Shown one piece after another: positions 1 through 8,247 of a stretch of 64,000 bases of DNA. The notes beneath the pieces were generated by a model. The model was not told the DNA's origin. It did no database searches and worked only from the letters and a program-made list of their open reading frames with translations. The DNA lies in the NCBI RefSeq assembly GCF_005166025.1, contig NZ_CP028923.1:2482001-2546000 (forward strand), given 5' to 3'. The stretch's first letter is position 1. Each line of letters begins with the position of its first letter. This DNA is from Mangrovivirga cuniculi. GTDB taxonomy: Bacteria; Bacteroidota; Bacteroidia; Cytophagales; Cyclobacteriaceae. Both the position numbers and the translations under genes were made by a program.

Positions 1-265
1 ATGCCTTTTCCAAATCATGCCAATTGTTGTTGTAATGGTCTACTATACTACCATTCCGAATATTTTTGATTGTCGATTGATCATATACATGGGCTATTTC
101 CGCTAGCTTATAAGCGAAATTTTTATGACGATTGGCCTGGTTGTTAAATGTCCTGGCTAGTATTTTATTTTTTTCTTCTCTTGATACAAGGTTGTAGCTC
201 TGGGAAGCATCAATATTTTGCTCGATTATTTCCTTTAGATCGTTAATATATCCAAATGAATCCAT
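1..265 (-). CDS. PA2169/DUF2383-like four-helix-bundle protein, 3' end cut by window edge
   Basis: The frame is open from an ATG at 263-265 to the window edge, giving 88 codons of the N-terminal part. The visible protein is helical and polar, with an N-terminal helix (DLKEIIEQNIDASQSY), a central helix (ARTFNNQANRHKNFAYKLAE) and an N-H-D containing segment (WHDLEKA), an order that resembles the DUF2383/PA2169 family of ferritin-like four-helix bundles whose function is unsettled. The start is supported by a GGAGGT ribosome binding site at 275-280, nine bases from the ATG, which is unusually strong for this phylum. Family assignment rests on pattern resemblance only; the coding call is firmer. 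Confidence 0.6.
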   Translation of the reverse strand, partial: MDSFGYINDLKEIIEQNIDASQSYNLVSREEKNKILARTFNNQANRHKNFAYKLAEIAHVYDQSTIKNIRNGSIVDHYNNNWHDLEKA

Positions 266-437
266 GATGATTTTACCTCCTTTCTTTATAATAACAGAAA
301 GAACTAATGTTTCGGTTCTTCTTAAATTTAAGCAATTTTAAGCATTAATGCAGAGCGTTTTAATGTTGTATCTTAAGGTGTTTAAGCTACTATATTTGTG
401 TAATGATTGATTCATTTGAAAAATGAATTAACATCAT

Positions 438-469
438 GGTAGAGTGAGAATTTTCTCGTGCCCTCTACC
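438..469. repeat. Two-tier hairpin (GGTAGAG/CTCTACC)
   Basis: GGTAGAG (438-444) pairs with CTCTACC (463-469), and inside it GAGAA (446-450) pairs with TTCTC (453-457) around a two-base loop. Neither side carries a long T run, so it is not a standard terminator. It may be RNA structure in the leader of the left-edge gene or a DNA-binding dyad. Function unknown. Confidence 0.4.
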
Positions 470-531
470 CTCTTTGAATTGTTAGGAAGAAACGTACAAT
501 ACTCAAAAAAATTCATCAAGGCTGTTATGGT

Positions 532-586
532 CAAAAATAAAGCGAAGCTATTTCTCAGGTTTTTCTCCTGATCATAACTTCGCTTA
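532..586 (-). terminator. Intrinsic terminator of the 3.6-0.6 kb lipoprotein array
   Basis: AAGCGAAG (540-547) pairs with CTTCGCTT (578-585), with an inner TCAGG/CCTGA stem (555-559, 567-571). On the minus strand it is followed by a TTATTTTTGA tail. It lies 20 bases past the stop of the leftward lipoprotein gene. Confidence 0.7.
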
Positions 587-605
587 AAAAATTGTAAAAT
601 CAATA

Positions 606-1052
606 TTAATTGCCAGGGTTCACGCTAAAGGAACCGTCACCATTAAATTCTACTAAGGTAACCGTTACCGTCCAGTCTCCAGGAGTTCCTGAAGCTGAAA
701 CACCTGATCGTGAATCATCACCCTGTCCAACTACTAAAGTCTCATTTAAGACTTCGACGCCATCGGCATCCTGAATAGTCAGATTAAAGCTTCCTCCTTT
801 TACTGCAGTGATATCCATATTGAATTCAACTGTAGTTCGGGAATTATTCCAGGTATAAACCTCGGTTGTAGATCCTCCATCGCCTACAACATCACCTTCT
901 ATATCAGAACTGGTGTTTTCTATTTCAGTACCTGTCTCAGTGAAGGTAACATGTGCGTATGGCTCATAGTCATCTTTACAACCAACTGTAATTACAAATA
1001 ATAATACAGTGGAAAGGGCAACCTTTAGAATGTTTGAATTGATGTTTTTCAT
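606..1052 (-). CDS. Small lipoprotein, function unknown
   Basis: A 148-residue protein with a lipoprotein signal peptide: a hydrophobic stretch ends in VITVGC at about residues 20-25, so it should be cleaved before Cys25 and anchored by lipid. The mature part is rich in Thr, Gly, Asp and Val and looks like one beta-sandwich; it has a GQGDDSRSGVSASGTPGDW segment near the C-terminus that resembles extracellular C2-like or calcium-binding folds. It is the last gene of a leftward array and is only three bases past the previous stop, so it is almost surely co-transcribed with the PepSY-like lipoprotein. No enzymatic motif is visible. Confidence 0.75.
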   Translation of the reverse strand: MKNINSNILKVALSTVLLFVITVGCKDDYEPYAHVTFTETGTEIENTSSDIEGDVVGDGGSTTEVYTWNNSRTTVEFNMDITAVKGGSFNLTIQDADGVEVLNETLVVGQGDDSRSGVSASGTPGDWTVTVTLVEFNGDGSFSVNPGN

Positions 1053-1055
1053 AAC

Positions 1056-1571
1056 TTATGATTGTATAACTGTACCACTAGTTGCATCAATTCTTACAGA
1101 GAAATCTTCAGAATTCGCATCCATCACTTCGAAAGTATAAACCCATGCATCCAAAGCAACGTCAAATTCCAGCGCCCATCTAAGAACTTCTCCAGGTTGA
1201 GCTTCTAAAGAATCTAATGCAATAGCTTTAGCAGCAGAGAAAAGAATCAATCCCATTCCAGGGTTTACTTCGTATTCAAACGGACCACTATCGCCTTCGA
1301 TTTCTTTTAAAGAACCATCTTCAGTGAAGTATTCAAATTCTATTTTTGCGCCTTCAGTTGTAGTAATATTTACATCATAAAATGTCTGGTTCGTTGTTGT
1401 AGTATCAACATCATTCGATGTTACAGTTCCTTCAGTTCCGGAAAGCGAACTTAGTGCTTTTGTTTCTGCTTGTTGCTCATTGATTGGACCTGCAACTTCT
1501 TCATCATCACCACAGGCAATCATAGCTCCTGCAAATAAAATCATTGTAAAATAACCAAGTAATCTTCTCAT
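1056..1571 (-). CDS. PepSY-like lipoprotein
   Basis: A 171-residue protein with a lipobox (AMIACG, Cys20). The C-terminal half has the PepSY pattern: a helix with KAIALDSLEAQ, then W-x-Y-x-F-x-V (DAWVYTFEV) and a closing strand VRIDATSGTVIQ, where the D-x-x-x-G-x-V turn is typical of the family. PepSY domains are usually inhibitory or substrate-holding modules in envelope proteins. It sits between a beta-barrel protein (16 bases upstream) and another lipoprotein (3 bases downstream), which suggests one transcript and a shared envelope role. The exact partner is unknown. Confidence 0.65.
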   Translation of the reverse strand: MRRLLGYFTMILFAGAMIACGDDEEVAGPINEQQAETKALSSLSGTEGTVTSNDVDTTTTNQTFYDVNITTTEGAKIEFEYFTEDGSLKEIEGDSGPFEYEVNPGMGLILFSAAKAIALDSLEAQPGEVLRWALEFDVALDAWVYTFEVMDANSEDFSVRIDATSGTVIQS

Positions 1572-1587
1572 AATCGTAAAAATTTAA

Positions 1588-2388
1588 TTAATTAAAAAAA
1601 TATGAAATACTTAAATCGATAAAATGCATTTTAAAATCATCCAGCGGATATTGAGGTGCCTCTTGGGCTGCATCACTCGCTCCCAACACTCCGAAAACCT
1701 CATTATTATTCATTGTGTTATCATCAAATAGTGCCGGAGAAGTAGTATTATACATGGATGATCCTGTAAGAGGCAAGTGATACCTGATATGAAGGTCAAA
1801 ATTAGTTCCACCAAGATTGATTGTTTTTCCTGTACCGATCAAAAAGTTTAATCTGCTTTTATTAAAAGAATCCAATTCTCCTATTATACCTTCCTGATCT
1901 ACTGCAGCATTACCTATAAATTCTGTTTCGTTTGATTCAATTTCAGGACTTCCAAAGATATTCCATTCGAAACCTGCATGTACCGATGGTTTATCTTCAC
2001 CAAACGAATAGTGAAGAGTCACTGGAATTGCTATTCTCGAAGAGCTTATCTTAGCTTCAGATATTACTGTAGATTCGATATCGGCAAAATCAATGTTAAT
2101 ATTACTTTGCTGGTAATTGTAAGATAATTCACCGTTTAAAGAAAGGTTAGAGCTTAATTGATAAGACCCAACTACTCCAAGTCCGATGGTTATTCCCGGC
2201 TTATAACTGACATCCCATTGTGTGATCTCCACGTCATTGTTTAACTGGTAGTCAAAGTTATCTTTTAGGTTACCAGAGCTTACCCAGGATGTTCCTACAT
2301 TTAATTTGGCCCCGATTTCGATCTGACTGTAACCTTCGAAGGCAAGAATCACCATAGCCGCTGTAAAAAATATTATTCTGTTTATCAT
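1588..2388 (-). CDS. Outer-membrane beta-barrel protein (PorT/OmpW-like)
   Basis: A 266-residue protein with a signal peptide (residues 1-21, ending GYSQ) followed by alternating amphipathic strands such as IEIGAKLNVGTSWV, GITIGLGVVGSY and LSLNGELSYNYQ, and a C-terminal strand ending in aromatic residues (LSISYFFN). This is the plan of the small outer-membrane barrels with the OMP_b-brl fold, common in Bacteroidota. It lies in the leftward array with two lipoproteins downstream, so a barrel with surface or periplasmic lipoprotein partners is plausible. No transport specificity can be read. Confidence 0.7.
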   Translation of the reverse strand: MINRIIFFTAAMVILAFEGYSQIEIGAKLNVGTSWVSSGNLKDNFDYQLNNDVEITQWDVSYKPGITIGLGVVGSYQLSSNLSLNGELSYNYQQSNINIDFADIESTVISEAKISSSRIAIPVTLHYSFGEDKPSVHAGFEWNIFGSPEIESNETEFIGNAAVDQEGIIGELDSFNKSRLNFLIGTGKTINLGGTNFDLHIRYHLPLTGSSMYNTTSPALFDDNTMNNNEVFGVLGASDAAQEAPQYPLDDFKMHFIDLSISYFFN

Positions 2389-2427
2389 GATTAAAAAATT
2401 AATTTAATTAAAAGTTGACTGTTTTAT

Positions 2428-2511
2428 TTATGCCGGTAAAAAAGACGATGTAAGTTCTTCCTCTTCAACAAAAATTATTGGCTTCTGTACTTCTCTTGTC
2501 TTCATTTTCAT
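2428..2511 (-). CDS. Possible 27-residue small protein
   Basis: An ATG at 2509-2511 opens 27 codons ending in TAA at 2428-2430. The peptide begins MKMKTREVQKPIIFVEEEEL and ends in SSFLPA: a basic start, a hydrophobic PIIFV core and an acidic patch. It fills much of the gap between the repeat lipoprotein and the barrel gene and reads in the array direction. No clear ribosome binding site is visible, but many genes here lack one. I do not recognise it; it could be a leader peptide or chance. Confidence 0.3.
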   Translation of the reverse strand: MKMKTREVQKPIIFVEEEELTSSFLPA

Positions 2512-2560
2512 AGCGCTTAAAAAGTTTAATGGTTAAAAAATTCACCTTTAAATTCTCTAT

Positions 2561-3613
2561 CTATAATTTTTCAAATATTACAGTGGGAATATTCTCATCA
2601 TCGTGATTCTCTAATTCTATATTTACATCTGAATATTCTACTACCTCCCACTCCTCTATTAATAGATTAAGTATTCCTTCTTCGTCTTCGAATTCTATAT
2701 CCAGTTCAAGTGTGCCAGTGTCACCATAACTTTCCCATGACCCGATCATTGAATCGGCATCTTTGGTAGCAATTAAAAGCTCATCATTTCCGAAATTAAA
2801 TATCCAGTTATTGAATAATTCAGTCTGATCGTTTTCATCAAAGAAATAAGTGATTTCCCACTGACCTGATATCAATAATGAATCAATTTCTTCCGTATCA
2901 ACATAATCGTCATTAAAATTCATGTCATCATCTTCGTCACATGTATCCTCAGAATCATCAATTAGCTCTTCTAATTCAATATTGTTATTTACCTCAACAG
3001 TTGAACCATCAGACAGAATCATAGTGAGAGGAAATGCCAGGCTGACGAAATAATCGTCTTCCAGATTGTCTATAAAGAGGTGAAAGTTTTTATCTGTATC
3101 AATTGTGATATTTTCAAGGAATTGATTTTGTGTAGCATAGATTGTTACTTCTAAAGGATATTCAAAATCTATACATTCGATATCATCATCAAACCCTTCT
3201 TCAATACATTCATCAACCAGATCTTCTAATGCTTCTTCATCATTAATAATTATTTCCGAATGATCGCTCAAAATGACAGTTACAGGAAATACTATATTGA
3301 TTTCATCATCATCATCGTCATATCGATCGATAATTTTTTCTACAACTTCATAATCATCTTCAGAATTTACAATGATCTCATTGCCATTTACTATGACAGT
3401 AACAGGCAATTCCAGGGAAATACAACTCCCTCCGGTAATAATGTTATCATCCGATCCATCTTTATAAGTTACCCGTTTAATTTGATTTGCAATTTCAGAT
3501 TTTGAAGTGAAAGCTTCATCATCTGATGGATTCTGAATATCTACAGTCTCCTCCTGGCAGCTATATAATGTTGCTGTGAAAAGTAAAATGATGTGTATAA
3601 ATATTTTCTTCAT
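2561..3613 (-). CDS. Acidic lipoprotein with four tandem repeats and a C-terminal lipocalin-like domain
   Basis: A 350-residue protein with a lipobox (LYSCQ, about Cys19). Residues about 45-235 hold four diverged copies of one unit: an aromatic or Leu plus PVTV/PLEV/PLTM strand, a polar turn (NGNEIIV, SDHSEIII, SDGSTVEV), then an acidic helix (DYEVVEKIID, EEALEDLVDE, IELEELIDD). Acidic linkers such as DDDDDE and CDEDDD join them. The last 110 residues (GQWEITYFF to VIFEKL) look like the small beta-barrel domain found in many Bacteroidota lipoproteins. It is transcribed away from the sigma/FecR/TonB-receptor operon, starting 133 bases from the sigma gene, and may be part of that uptake or signalling unit. 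Function unknown. Confidence 0.75.
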   Translation of the reverse strand: MKKIFIHIILLFTATLYSCQEETVDIQNPSDDEAFTSKSEIANQIKRVTYKDGSDDNIITGGSCISLELPVTVIVNGNEIIVNSEDDYEVVEKIIDRYDDDDDEINIVFPVTVILSDHSEIIINDEEALEDLVDECIEEGFDDDIECIDFEYPLEVTIYATQNQFLENITIDTDKNFHLFIDNLEDDYFVSLAFPLTMILSDGSTVEVNNNIELEELIDDSEDTCDEDDDMNFNDDYVDTEEIDSLLISGQWEITYFFDENDQTELFNNWIFNFGNDELLIATKDADSMIGSWESYGDTGTLELDIEFEDEEGILNLLIEEWEVVEYSDVNIELENHDDENIPTVIFEKL

Positions 3614-3746
3614 TTTTTTTTGCCTTGTGATTATAAAACCGATGACACAGGAAAACTCCTACCTCACTAAGAAAAAAAAATAATATTTCTCTTTAACAAG
3701 TATATTGGCTTACTTTAATAAACACACTATATAAGATTGCCGGTTT

Positions 3747-4262
3747 ATGAATATTGATCTACATGATAATGTCTGTAAAGAAGAGCTCTTCAAGCAATTG
3801 TTTGATGAGCATTCGCCCGATCTTTATAAATTTCTTTACTATAAATATGGATCAGAAAATAATCCTAATGACCTTGTGCAGGAGGCATTTTTGAAATTAT
3901 GGGATAATTGTAAAAAGGTAAAGCCGGCCAAAGCAAGATCTTTTCTTTTTACTGTTGCTAATAATTTAATGCTTAATGAGTTATCCAAGAAAAAGACGCG
4001 GATCAATTATTCTAAAGAAGATCATAAGACCCATTCTGAAGAATCTCCGGAGTACGTTTACCGTGAAAATGAATACATGGAACAATTGCAAAAGGCGTTA
4101 GAAGAACTTACAGAAGAACAAAGGGTGACATTCTTAATGAATCGTGTAGAAGGAAAAAAGCATCAGGAAATAGCTGATATGCTGGGCATTTCCCGTAAGG
4201 CTGTCGAAAAAAGAATATATACTGCCTTGCGTATTTTAAGAGAAAAAGTGGAAGGTCTTTAA
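3747..4262 (+). CDS. ECF-type RNA polymerase sigma factor (FecI-like)
   Basis: A 171-residue sigma-70 family protein of the extracytoplasmic type. Region 2 spans about residues 15-85 (FKQLFDEHSPDLYKFLYYKY, then DLVQEAFLKLWDN with the core-binding helix, then RSFLFTVANNLMLNEL). Region 4 spans about 110-165 with helix-turn-helix GKKHQEIADMLGISRKAVEKR. It directs RNA polymerase to promoters of cell-surface genes and is normally held by the anti-sigma factor encoded 68 bases downstream. Together with that gene and the TonB receptor it forms a classic FecI-FecR-FecA surface signalling set. The targets probably include its own downstream genes and maybe the divergent lipoprotein. Confidence 0.9.
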   Translation: MNIDLHDNVCKEELFKQLFDEHSPDLYKFLYYKYGSENNPNDLVQEAFLKLWDNCKKVKPAKARSFLFTVANNLMLNELSKKKTRINYSKEDHKTHSEESPEYVYRENEYMEQLQKALEELTEEQRVTFLMNRVEGKKHQEIADMLGISRKAVEKRIYTALRILREKVEGL

Positions 4263-4330
4263 AAAAAATGAAACTACCGGTAGGAATTTTAATATTTCAT
4301 CGGTTGTATTAATGATAATAATCTGAAAAT

Positions 4331-5236
4331 ATGTCAGAAAACTATATAGAAAAATGGCTTAATGGTGAACTGAGTGAACAGGAGAAGCTGGAGTTTGAAA
4401 ATAGCCCTGAGTTTGAATCTCTTAAAAAGCTTACTTCCTCAATTGATAAATTTAAAGCCCCTGAATTGAATAAGGAAAAAGAATGGCAACGAATTAAAGG
4501 ATCCATTCAAGAACGTTCTCATCAGGAGACTAAAAAATCTGTTCAATGGTTCCCGACATTTATTAAGGTTGCTGCAGCCATAGCACTTCTTGTCACAGCA
4601 TATATTTACTTTTTCTCCAACAATATTACGACGGTCTCAACCTCCATCGCTGAAAAGAAAACTGTGGTTTTACCTGATTCATCGATTGTAATATTAAATT
4701 CTTTATCGAGTATCTCTTACAACGATAATAACTGGGAAAACCAAAGGGAAGTGAAAATGGAGGGAGAAGCACTATTTACGGTGAGAAAAGGTTCTAAATT
4801 TGAAGTAGAAGCCTCTTCCGGTAAAATCAAAGTCCTGGGTACTCAGTTTAATGTGAGAGAGAGAGAATCTCTTTTTGAAGTGATCTGCTACGAAGGATTA
4901 GTTCAGGTTAACAAAGACGATGAAGAGGTAAAACTTACTCCTAATAAAATATTCAGGTCATTTGGCGGTGATTATTCGTTAGATGAAAAAATTGGGCTGA
5001 CACCTCATTTAGCAACAGATGAAAGTGCATTTTATAGTGTTCCGGTAAAAGAAGTTTTAAATGAATTTGAAAGACAATACGAGGTGAATATTTCAGTAAA
5101 AGATATTAATCTTCAACAGGATTTTACTGGTAAATTCACGCATACGGATATTGATCTTGCGTTAAAATCTATTACTGTTCCTCTTGATATTTCGTATGAA
5201 ATAGAAGGAGAAAAGGTCATTCTGACTAAAAAATGA
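4331..5236 (+). CDS. FecR-family anti-sigma factor
   Basis: A 301-residue protein with a cytoplasmic N-terminal part (about 1-70), one membrane segment (about residues 76-96, FIKVAAAIALLVTAYIYFF) and a periplasmic FecR domain with the family signature VVLPDSSIVILNSLSSISY and the strands REVKMEGEALFTV and KFEVEASSGKIKVLGTQFNV. The C-terminal part (VPVKEVLNEFERQYEVNIS) is the STN-like domain that receives the signal from the receptor. It senses the loaded TonB receptor and releases the sigma factor. The stop codon overlaps the receptor's start (ATGA), so the two are translationally coupled. Confidence 0.9.
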   Translation: MSENYIEKWLNGELSEQEKLEFENSPEFESLKKLTSSIDKFKAPELNKEKEWQRIKGSIQERSHQETKKSVQWFPTFIKVAAAIALLVTAYIYFFSNNITTVSTSIAEKKTVVLPDSSIVILNSLSSISYNDNNWENQREVKMEGEALFTVRKGSKFEVEASSGKIKVLGTQFNVRERESLFEVICYEGLVQVNKDDEEVKLTPNKIFRSFGGDYSLDEKIGLTPHLATDESAFYSVPVKEVLNEFERQYEVNISVKDINLQQDFTGKFTHTDIDLALKSITVPLDISYEIEGEKVILTKK

Positions 5237-7758
5237 TCAATAAGTTAGGATATATTTTCCTGTTATGTTTGTTTGCTTTTGATTCTGATGCCCAGGAATC
5301 AGATCAAAAAATTCTGCTCGAGGAAATTTTACCAACAGTTGAAAAAAAATTCGAGGTTAGTTTTACTTTCGCCGATGAAAATGTAAAAAATATTCGATTA
5401 ATACCACCTTCAGATAGCCTCAACCTTAATGAAACTTTAAAGTACTTTGAAATAAATACCGGTCTTAGTTTTCAAAGATTAAATGATCGGTTTATTGCTA
5501 TAAAAAAGTCTCGTGGTTTTTCTGAAAAACTATCAATCTGTGGCTATGTCAAAGATTCATTTTCAAAAAAAGGAATTGAAAATGTATTGGTGAGAAGTGG
5601 TGAAAAGTTCACTGTCACTAACGATGAGGGTTTTTTCGAACTGGAAAAAGTTAATAGGGATAGTTTAGTCCTTTTTTCATTTATGGGATATGAAACTGTC
5701 CGGAAAACACCTGTCAGCTTTAAATCGTCTGAATGTTTAGATATATTTATCTACCCATCTATTGTTACACTTCCCGAAATTATTATAAGTAATTACCTGA
5801 CCGTTGGAATTAATAAGAAAGCAAATGGCTCATTAGTCGTAGATACAGAAAGGCTTGGGAATCTTCCAGGGTTGATTGAACCAGATGTATTACATATAGC
5901 ACAGGCCCTTCCCGGGGTTCAAAGCATCGATGAATCAGTTTCTGATATTAACGTACGGGGAGGAACGAATGATCAGAACCTGGTTAGATGGAATGATATA
6001 AGAATGTATCAAACTGGTCATTTTTTTGGATTGATCTCTGCATTTAATCCTTATTTAACCGATAAGATCACCATATTTAAAAATGGAACCAGTGCCAATT
6101 ATGGAAGTGGAATTTCAAGTACAATATTAATAGAAAGTGAGGATGAAATCGCAGATGAGGTTTCCGGGTCTGCAGGTATTAATATGATCAGTGCAGATAT
6201 GTACCTAAAAATACCTCTTACATCCAATTCATCAATGCAGGTATCATCGCGAAGATCTATCACGGATCTTCTGGCTACACCAACTTATAATGAATATTTC
6301 AACCGGGTATTTTTAAATACTGAAATAACAGATCCGGCAAACCAGGTCAATACCGTTCTGGCTTCGAATGAAAAATTCTATTTTTATGATATCAGCGCAA
6401 GATATCTTCATAATTTTTCAAATAAAGATAAATTAAGAATTAGTTTTTTAACTGTATATAATGACCTGGAGTACCTTGAAAATGCAGTAGTCAATAATGA
6501 TATCGAATCCAGAACCAGTACCTTGCAACAACATGATGTGGCTGCGGGAATATCTTATATCCACTTTTGGTCTGATAAGGTTAAAACAAGTACCAATCTG
6601 TACCTATCTTCTTATAATTTATCATCGTTAAATTTTGATATCCTGAAGGAACAAAGACTGGATCAGGGTAATGAAGTACTGGATCTGGGGTTATCCTTAA
6701 AAACTCAATGGTTTGTTTCAGAGTCAATTGATTTCCATGCAGGATACCAATTCAATGAAATAGGAATAACAAATTATGACGAAATAAATAATCCATCCTT
6801 TTCCAGAACAATTAAAGAAGTTGGATTAATTCATTCCGGCTATATTGAAGGTAGCTATGTCTCTCCCGACGAAAAGACATACATTATAACTGGCCTGCGT
6901 GTTAATTATTACAATAAAGTTGAGCAGTTAACTTTTGAACCAAGGTTATCTATAAACCAAAAAATACATAAACACTTTAGCCTTGAAATCCTTGGAGAAA
7001 TTAAAAGCCAGACAACTGCCCAGGTGATTGATTTTGAAAACGATTTCCTTGGTGTTGAAAAGAGAAGATGGATATTGTCTAATGGCGAAGACGTGCCGCT
7101 GGTAACTAGTAAACAGGGATCAGTGGGATTGATCTATGATAATAAGGGATTTCTCATAAATTTGGAAGCTTATCATAAACTGGCTGCAGGTATCACTTCA
7201 TCAAGCCAGGGGTTTCAAAACCAATTTCAATTTATAAGGTCTGAAGGAGAGTATACCTCAACTGGTTTTGATCTATTGATTAATAAAAGTGTTGGTGAAA
7301 AATTTAACTCCTGGATTAGCTATTCACTTGCAGAAAATATTTATCGGTTTGACGAATTTGTGCCTTCAGAATTTCCGTCAAATCTTGACATTCGACATAT
7401 ATTTAAGCTCGGTACCAGCTATACCTCAGATCGATTTGAAGCATCAATTGGATTAAACTGGAGAACAGGGAAACCATTCACACCAGCTTTATTGGCATTA
7501 GACGAACTTAGAATTATATACAGAGAGCCAAACAGCCTGAATCTAAACAATTATTTCAGATTAGACGCTTCTTTTAAGTATCACTTTAACCTCAATGATC
7601 GTATAAAAGGTCAATTAGCAACTTCTTTTTGGAATATCACTAATAATAAGAATATCCTAAATACCTATTATCGAGTTAATAGTGAGGATGAATTACAGCT
7701 TGTCGAGGAACTTGCTCTTGGATTTACTCCCAACGTGATGATTCGCTTTAATTTCTAA
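5233..7758 (+). CDS. TonB-dependent receptor with STN signalling domain (FecA-like)
   Basis: An 841-residue outer-membrane transporter. Residues 1-20 are a signal peptide (ending SDAQ). Residues 25-95 form an STN domain (LLEEILPTVEKKFEVSFTFA), which contacts the anti-sigma factor. Residues 100-185 are a carboxypeptidase-regulatory-like domain (CGYVKDSFSKKGIENVLV). The plug begins near 195 and includes PGVQSIDESVSDINVRGG and SANYGSGISSTILIES. The rest is barrel, ending in MIRFNF with terminal Phe. Length fits the family. Placement directly behind sigma factor and FecR shows that the receptor both imports and signals. The substrate cannot be told; the lack of a SusD partner argues against a standard polysaccharide locus. 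Confidence 0.9.
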   Translation: MINKLGYIFLLCLFAFDSDAQESDQKILLEEILPTVEKKFEVSFTFADENVKNIRLIPPSDSLNLNETLKYFEINTGLSFQRLNDRFIAIKKSRGFSEKLSICGYVKDSFSKKGIENVLVRSGEKFTVTNDEGFFELEKVNRDSLVLFSFMGYETVRKTPVSFKSSECLDIFIYPSIVTLPEIIISNYLTVGINKKANGSLVVDTERLGNLPGLIEPDVLHIAQALPGVQSIDESVSDINVRGGTNDQNLVRWNDIRMYQTGHFFGLISAFNPYLTDKITIFKNGTSANYGSGISSTILIESEDEIADEVSGSAGINMISADMYLKIPLTSNSSMQVSSRRSITDLLATPTYNEYFNRVFLNTEITDPANQVNTVLASNEKFYFYDISARYLHNFSNKDKLRISFLTVYNDLEYLENAVVNNDIESRTSTLQQHDVAAGISYIHFWSDKVKTSTNLYLSSYNLSSLNFDILKEQRLDQGNEVLDLGLSLKTQWFVSESIDFHAGYQFNEIGITNYDEINNPSFSRTIKEVGLIHSGYIEGSYVSPDEKTYIITGLRVNYYNKVEQLTFEPRLSINQKIHKHFSLEILGEIKSQTTAQVIDFENDFLGVEKRRWILSNGEDVPLVTSKQGSVGLIYDNKGFLINLEAYHKLAAGITSSSQGFQNQFQFIRSEGEYTSTGFDLLINKSVGEKFNSWISYSLAENIYRFDEFVPSEFPSNLDIRHIFKLGTSYTSDRFEASIGLNWRTGKPFTPALLALDELRIIYREPNSLNLNNYFRLDASFKYHFNLNDRIKGQLATSFWNITNNKNILNTYYRVNSEDELQLVEELALGFTPNVMIRFNF

Positions 7759-7813
7759 AACTATTGAATCATTTCTCAGGATTAAATTTTTTACAAATTG
7801 TAAGGGTAAATGT

Positions 7814-8074
7814 TTAATTAATCTTTTTAATCAAAACCTCATAATTCTTTTTATTTTTCAGCTCCTGAAGTGAAGGCTTCCCTCCCATTGGCCATATTAT
7901 GATGCCATCTTTAGTATTGGTCTGATTTTTATTAGTCACTTTTACAAGGACATCTTTGAATGCTTTTGTAACATCTCCATTGATCGTGATCTGTCCTTTG
8001 GCTAGTTTGGATTCGTCAAATAGTTTCCAATCCAGATCATTATCAATCTTTACTATTGGCTTGCTCTTATTCAT
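7814..8074 (-). CDS. Small conserved-looking protein, function unknown
   Basis: An 86-residue soluble protein without a signal peptide or membrane segment. It has a mix of Lys, Asp and beta-prone stretches (QITINGDVTKAFKDVLVKV, DGIIIWPMGGKPSLQEL). The Trp-Pro-Met-Gly-Gly element is distinctive, but I do not recognise the family. It is convergent with the TonB-receptor gene (55 bases apart) and stands alone, with 170 bases of AT-rich sequence upstream. The coding call rests on composition and on length. Confidence 0.6.
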   Translation of the reverse strand: MNKSKPIVKIDNDLDWKLFDESKLAKGQITINGDVTKAFKDVLVKVTNKNQTNTKDGIIIWPMGGKPSLQELKNKKNYEVLIKKIN

Positions 8075-8192
8075 AACTAACTAGTTGATAGAACTTTAAA
8101 TATAATCAATTAATCTAAAAAAATACTAACAACATAATTATTTAAAAGATGATCAAAATAAATCTACGGGATGTTCTTTATTTAATAGCATT

Positions 8193-8226
8193 AAAAAAGC
8201 ACAGCTCGTATAGAACCGTGCTTTTT
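8193..8226 (-). terminator. Intrinsic terminator after the 9.5-8.2 kb lipoprotein pair
   Basis: AAAAAGCAC (8194-8202) pairs with GTGCTTTTT (8218-8226 region) around a 15-base loop, giving T-rich tails on both strands. It lies 22 bases beyond the stop of the leftward lipoprotein gene. Confidence 0.65.
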
Positions 8227-8247
8227 ATAAATCTTTAGCCTTAAGTT

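Larger units (their letters stand above)
266..605. other. Intergenic region with hairpins, no convincing gene
   Basis: This 340-base stretch lies between a gene reading left and the end of the lipoprotein array. It holds short palindromes (CTTAAATTTAAG at 321-332 and GCATTAATGC at 342-351), a bulged hairpin at 438-469 and the terminator at 532-586. A 63-codon frame across 412-603 on the minus strand runs through both hairpins and has no family resemblance, so I do not call it. Confidence 0.6.

Noticed and set aside
412-603. 63-codon frame on the minus strand
   Set aside because: It runs through a hairpin and a terminator, has no recognisable composition or motif and lies in the 3' region of the lipoprotein array.
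8149-8240. 30-codon frame on the plus strand
   Set aside because: It is made of the terminator hairpin and AT-rich spacer; no sign of selection.
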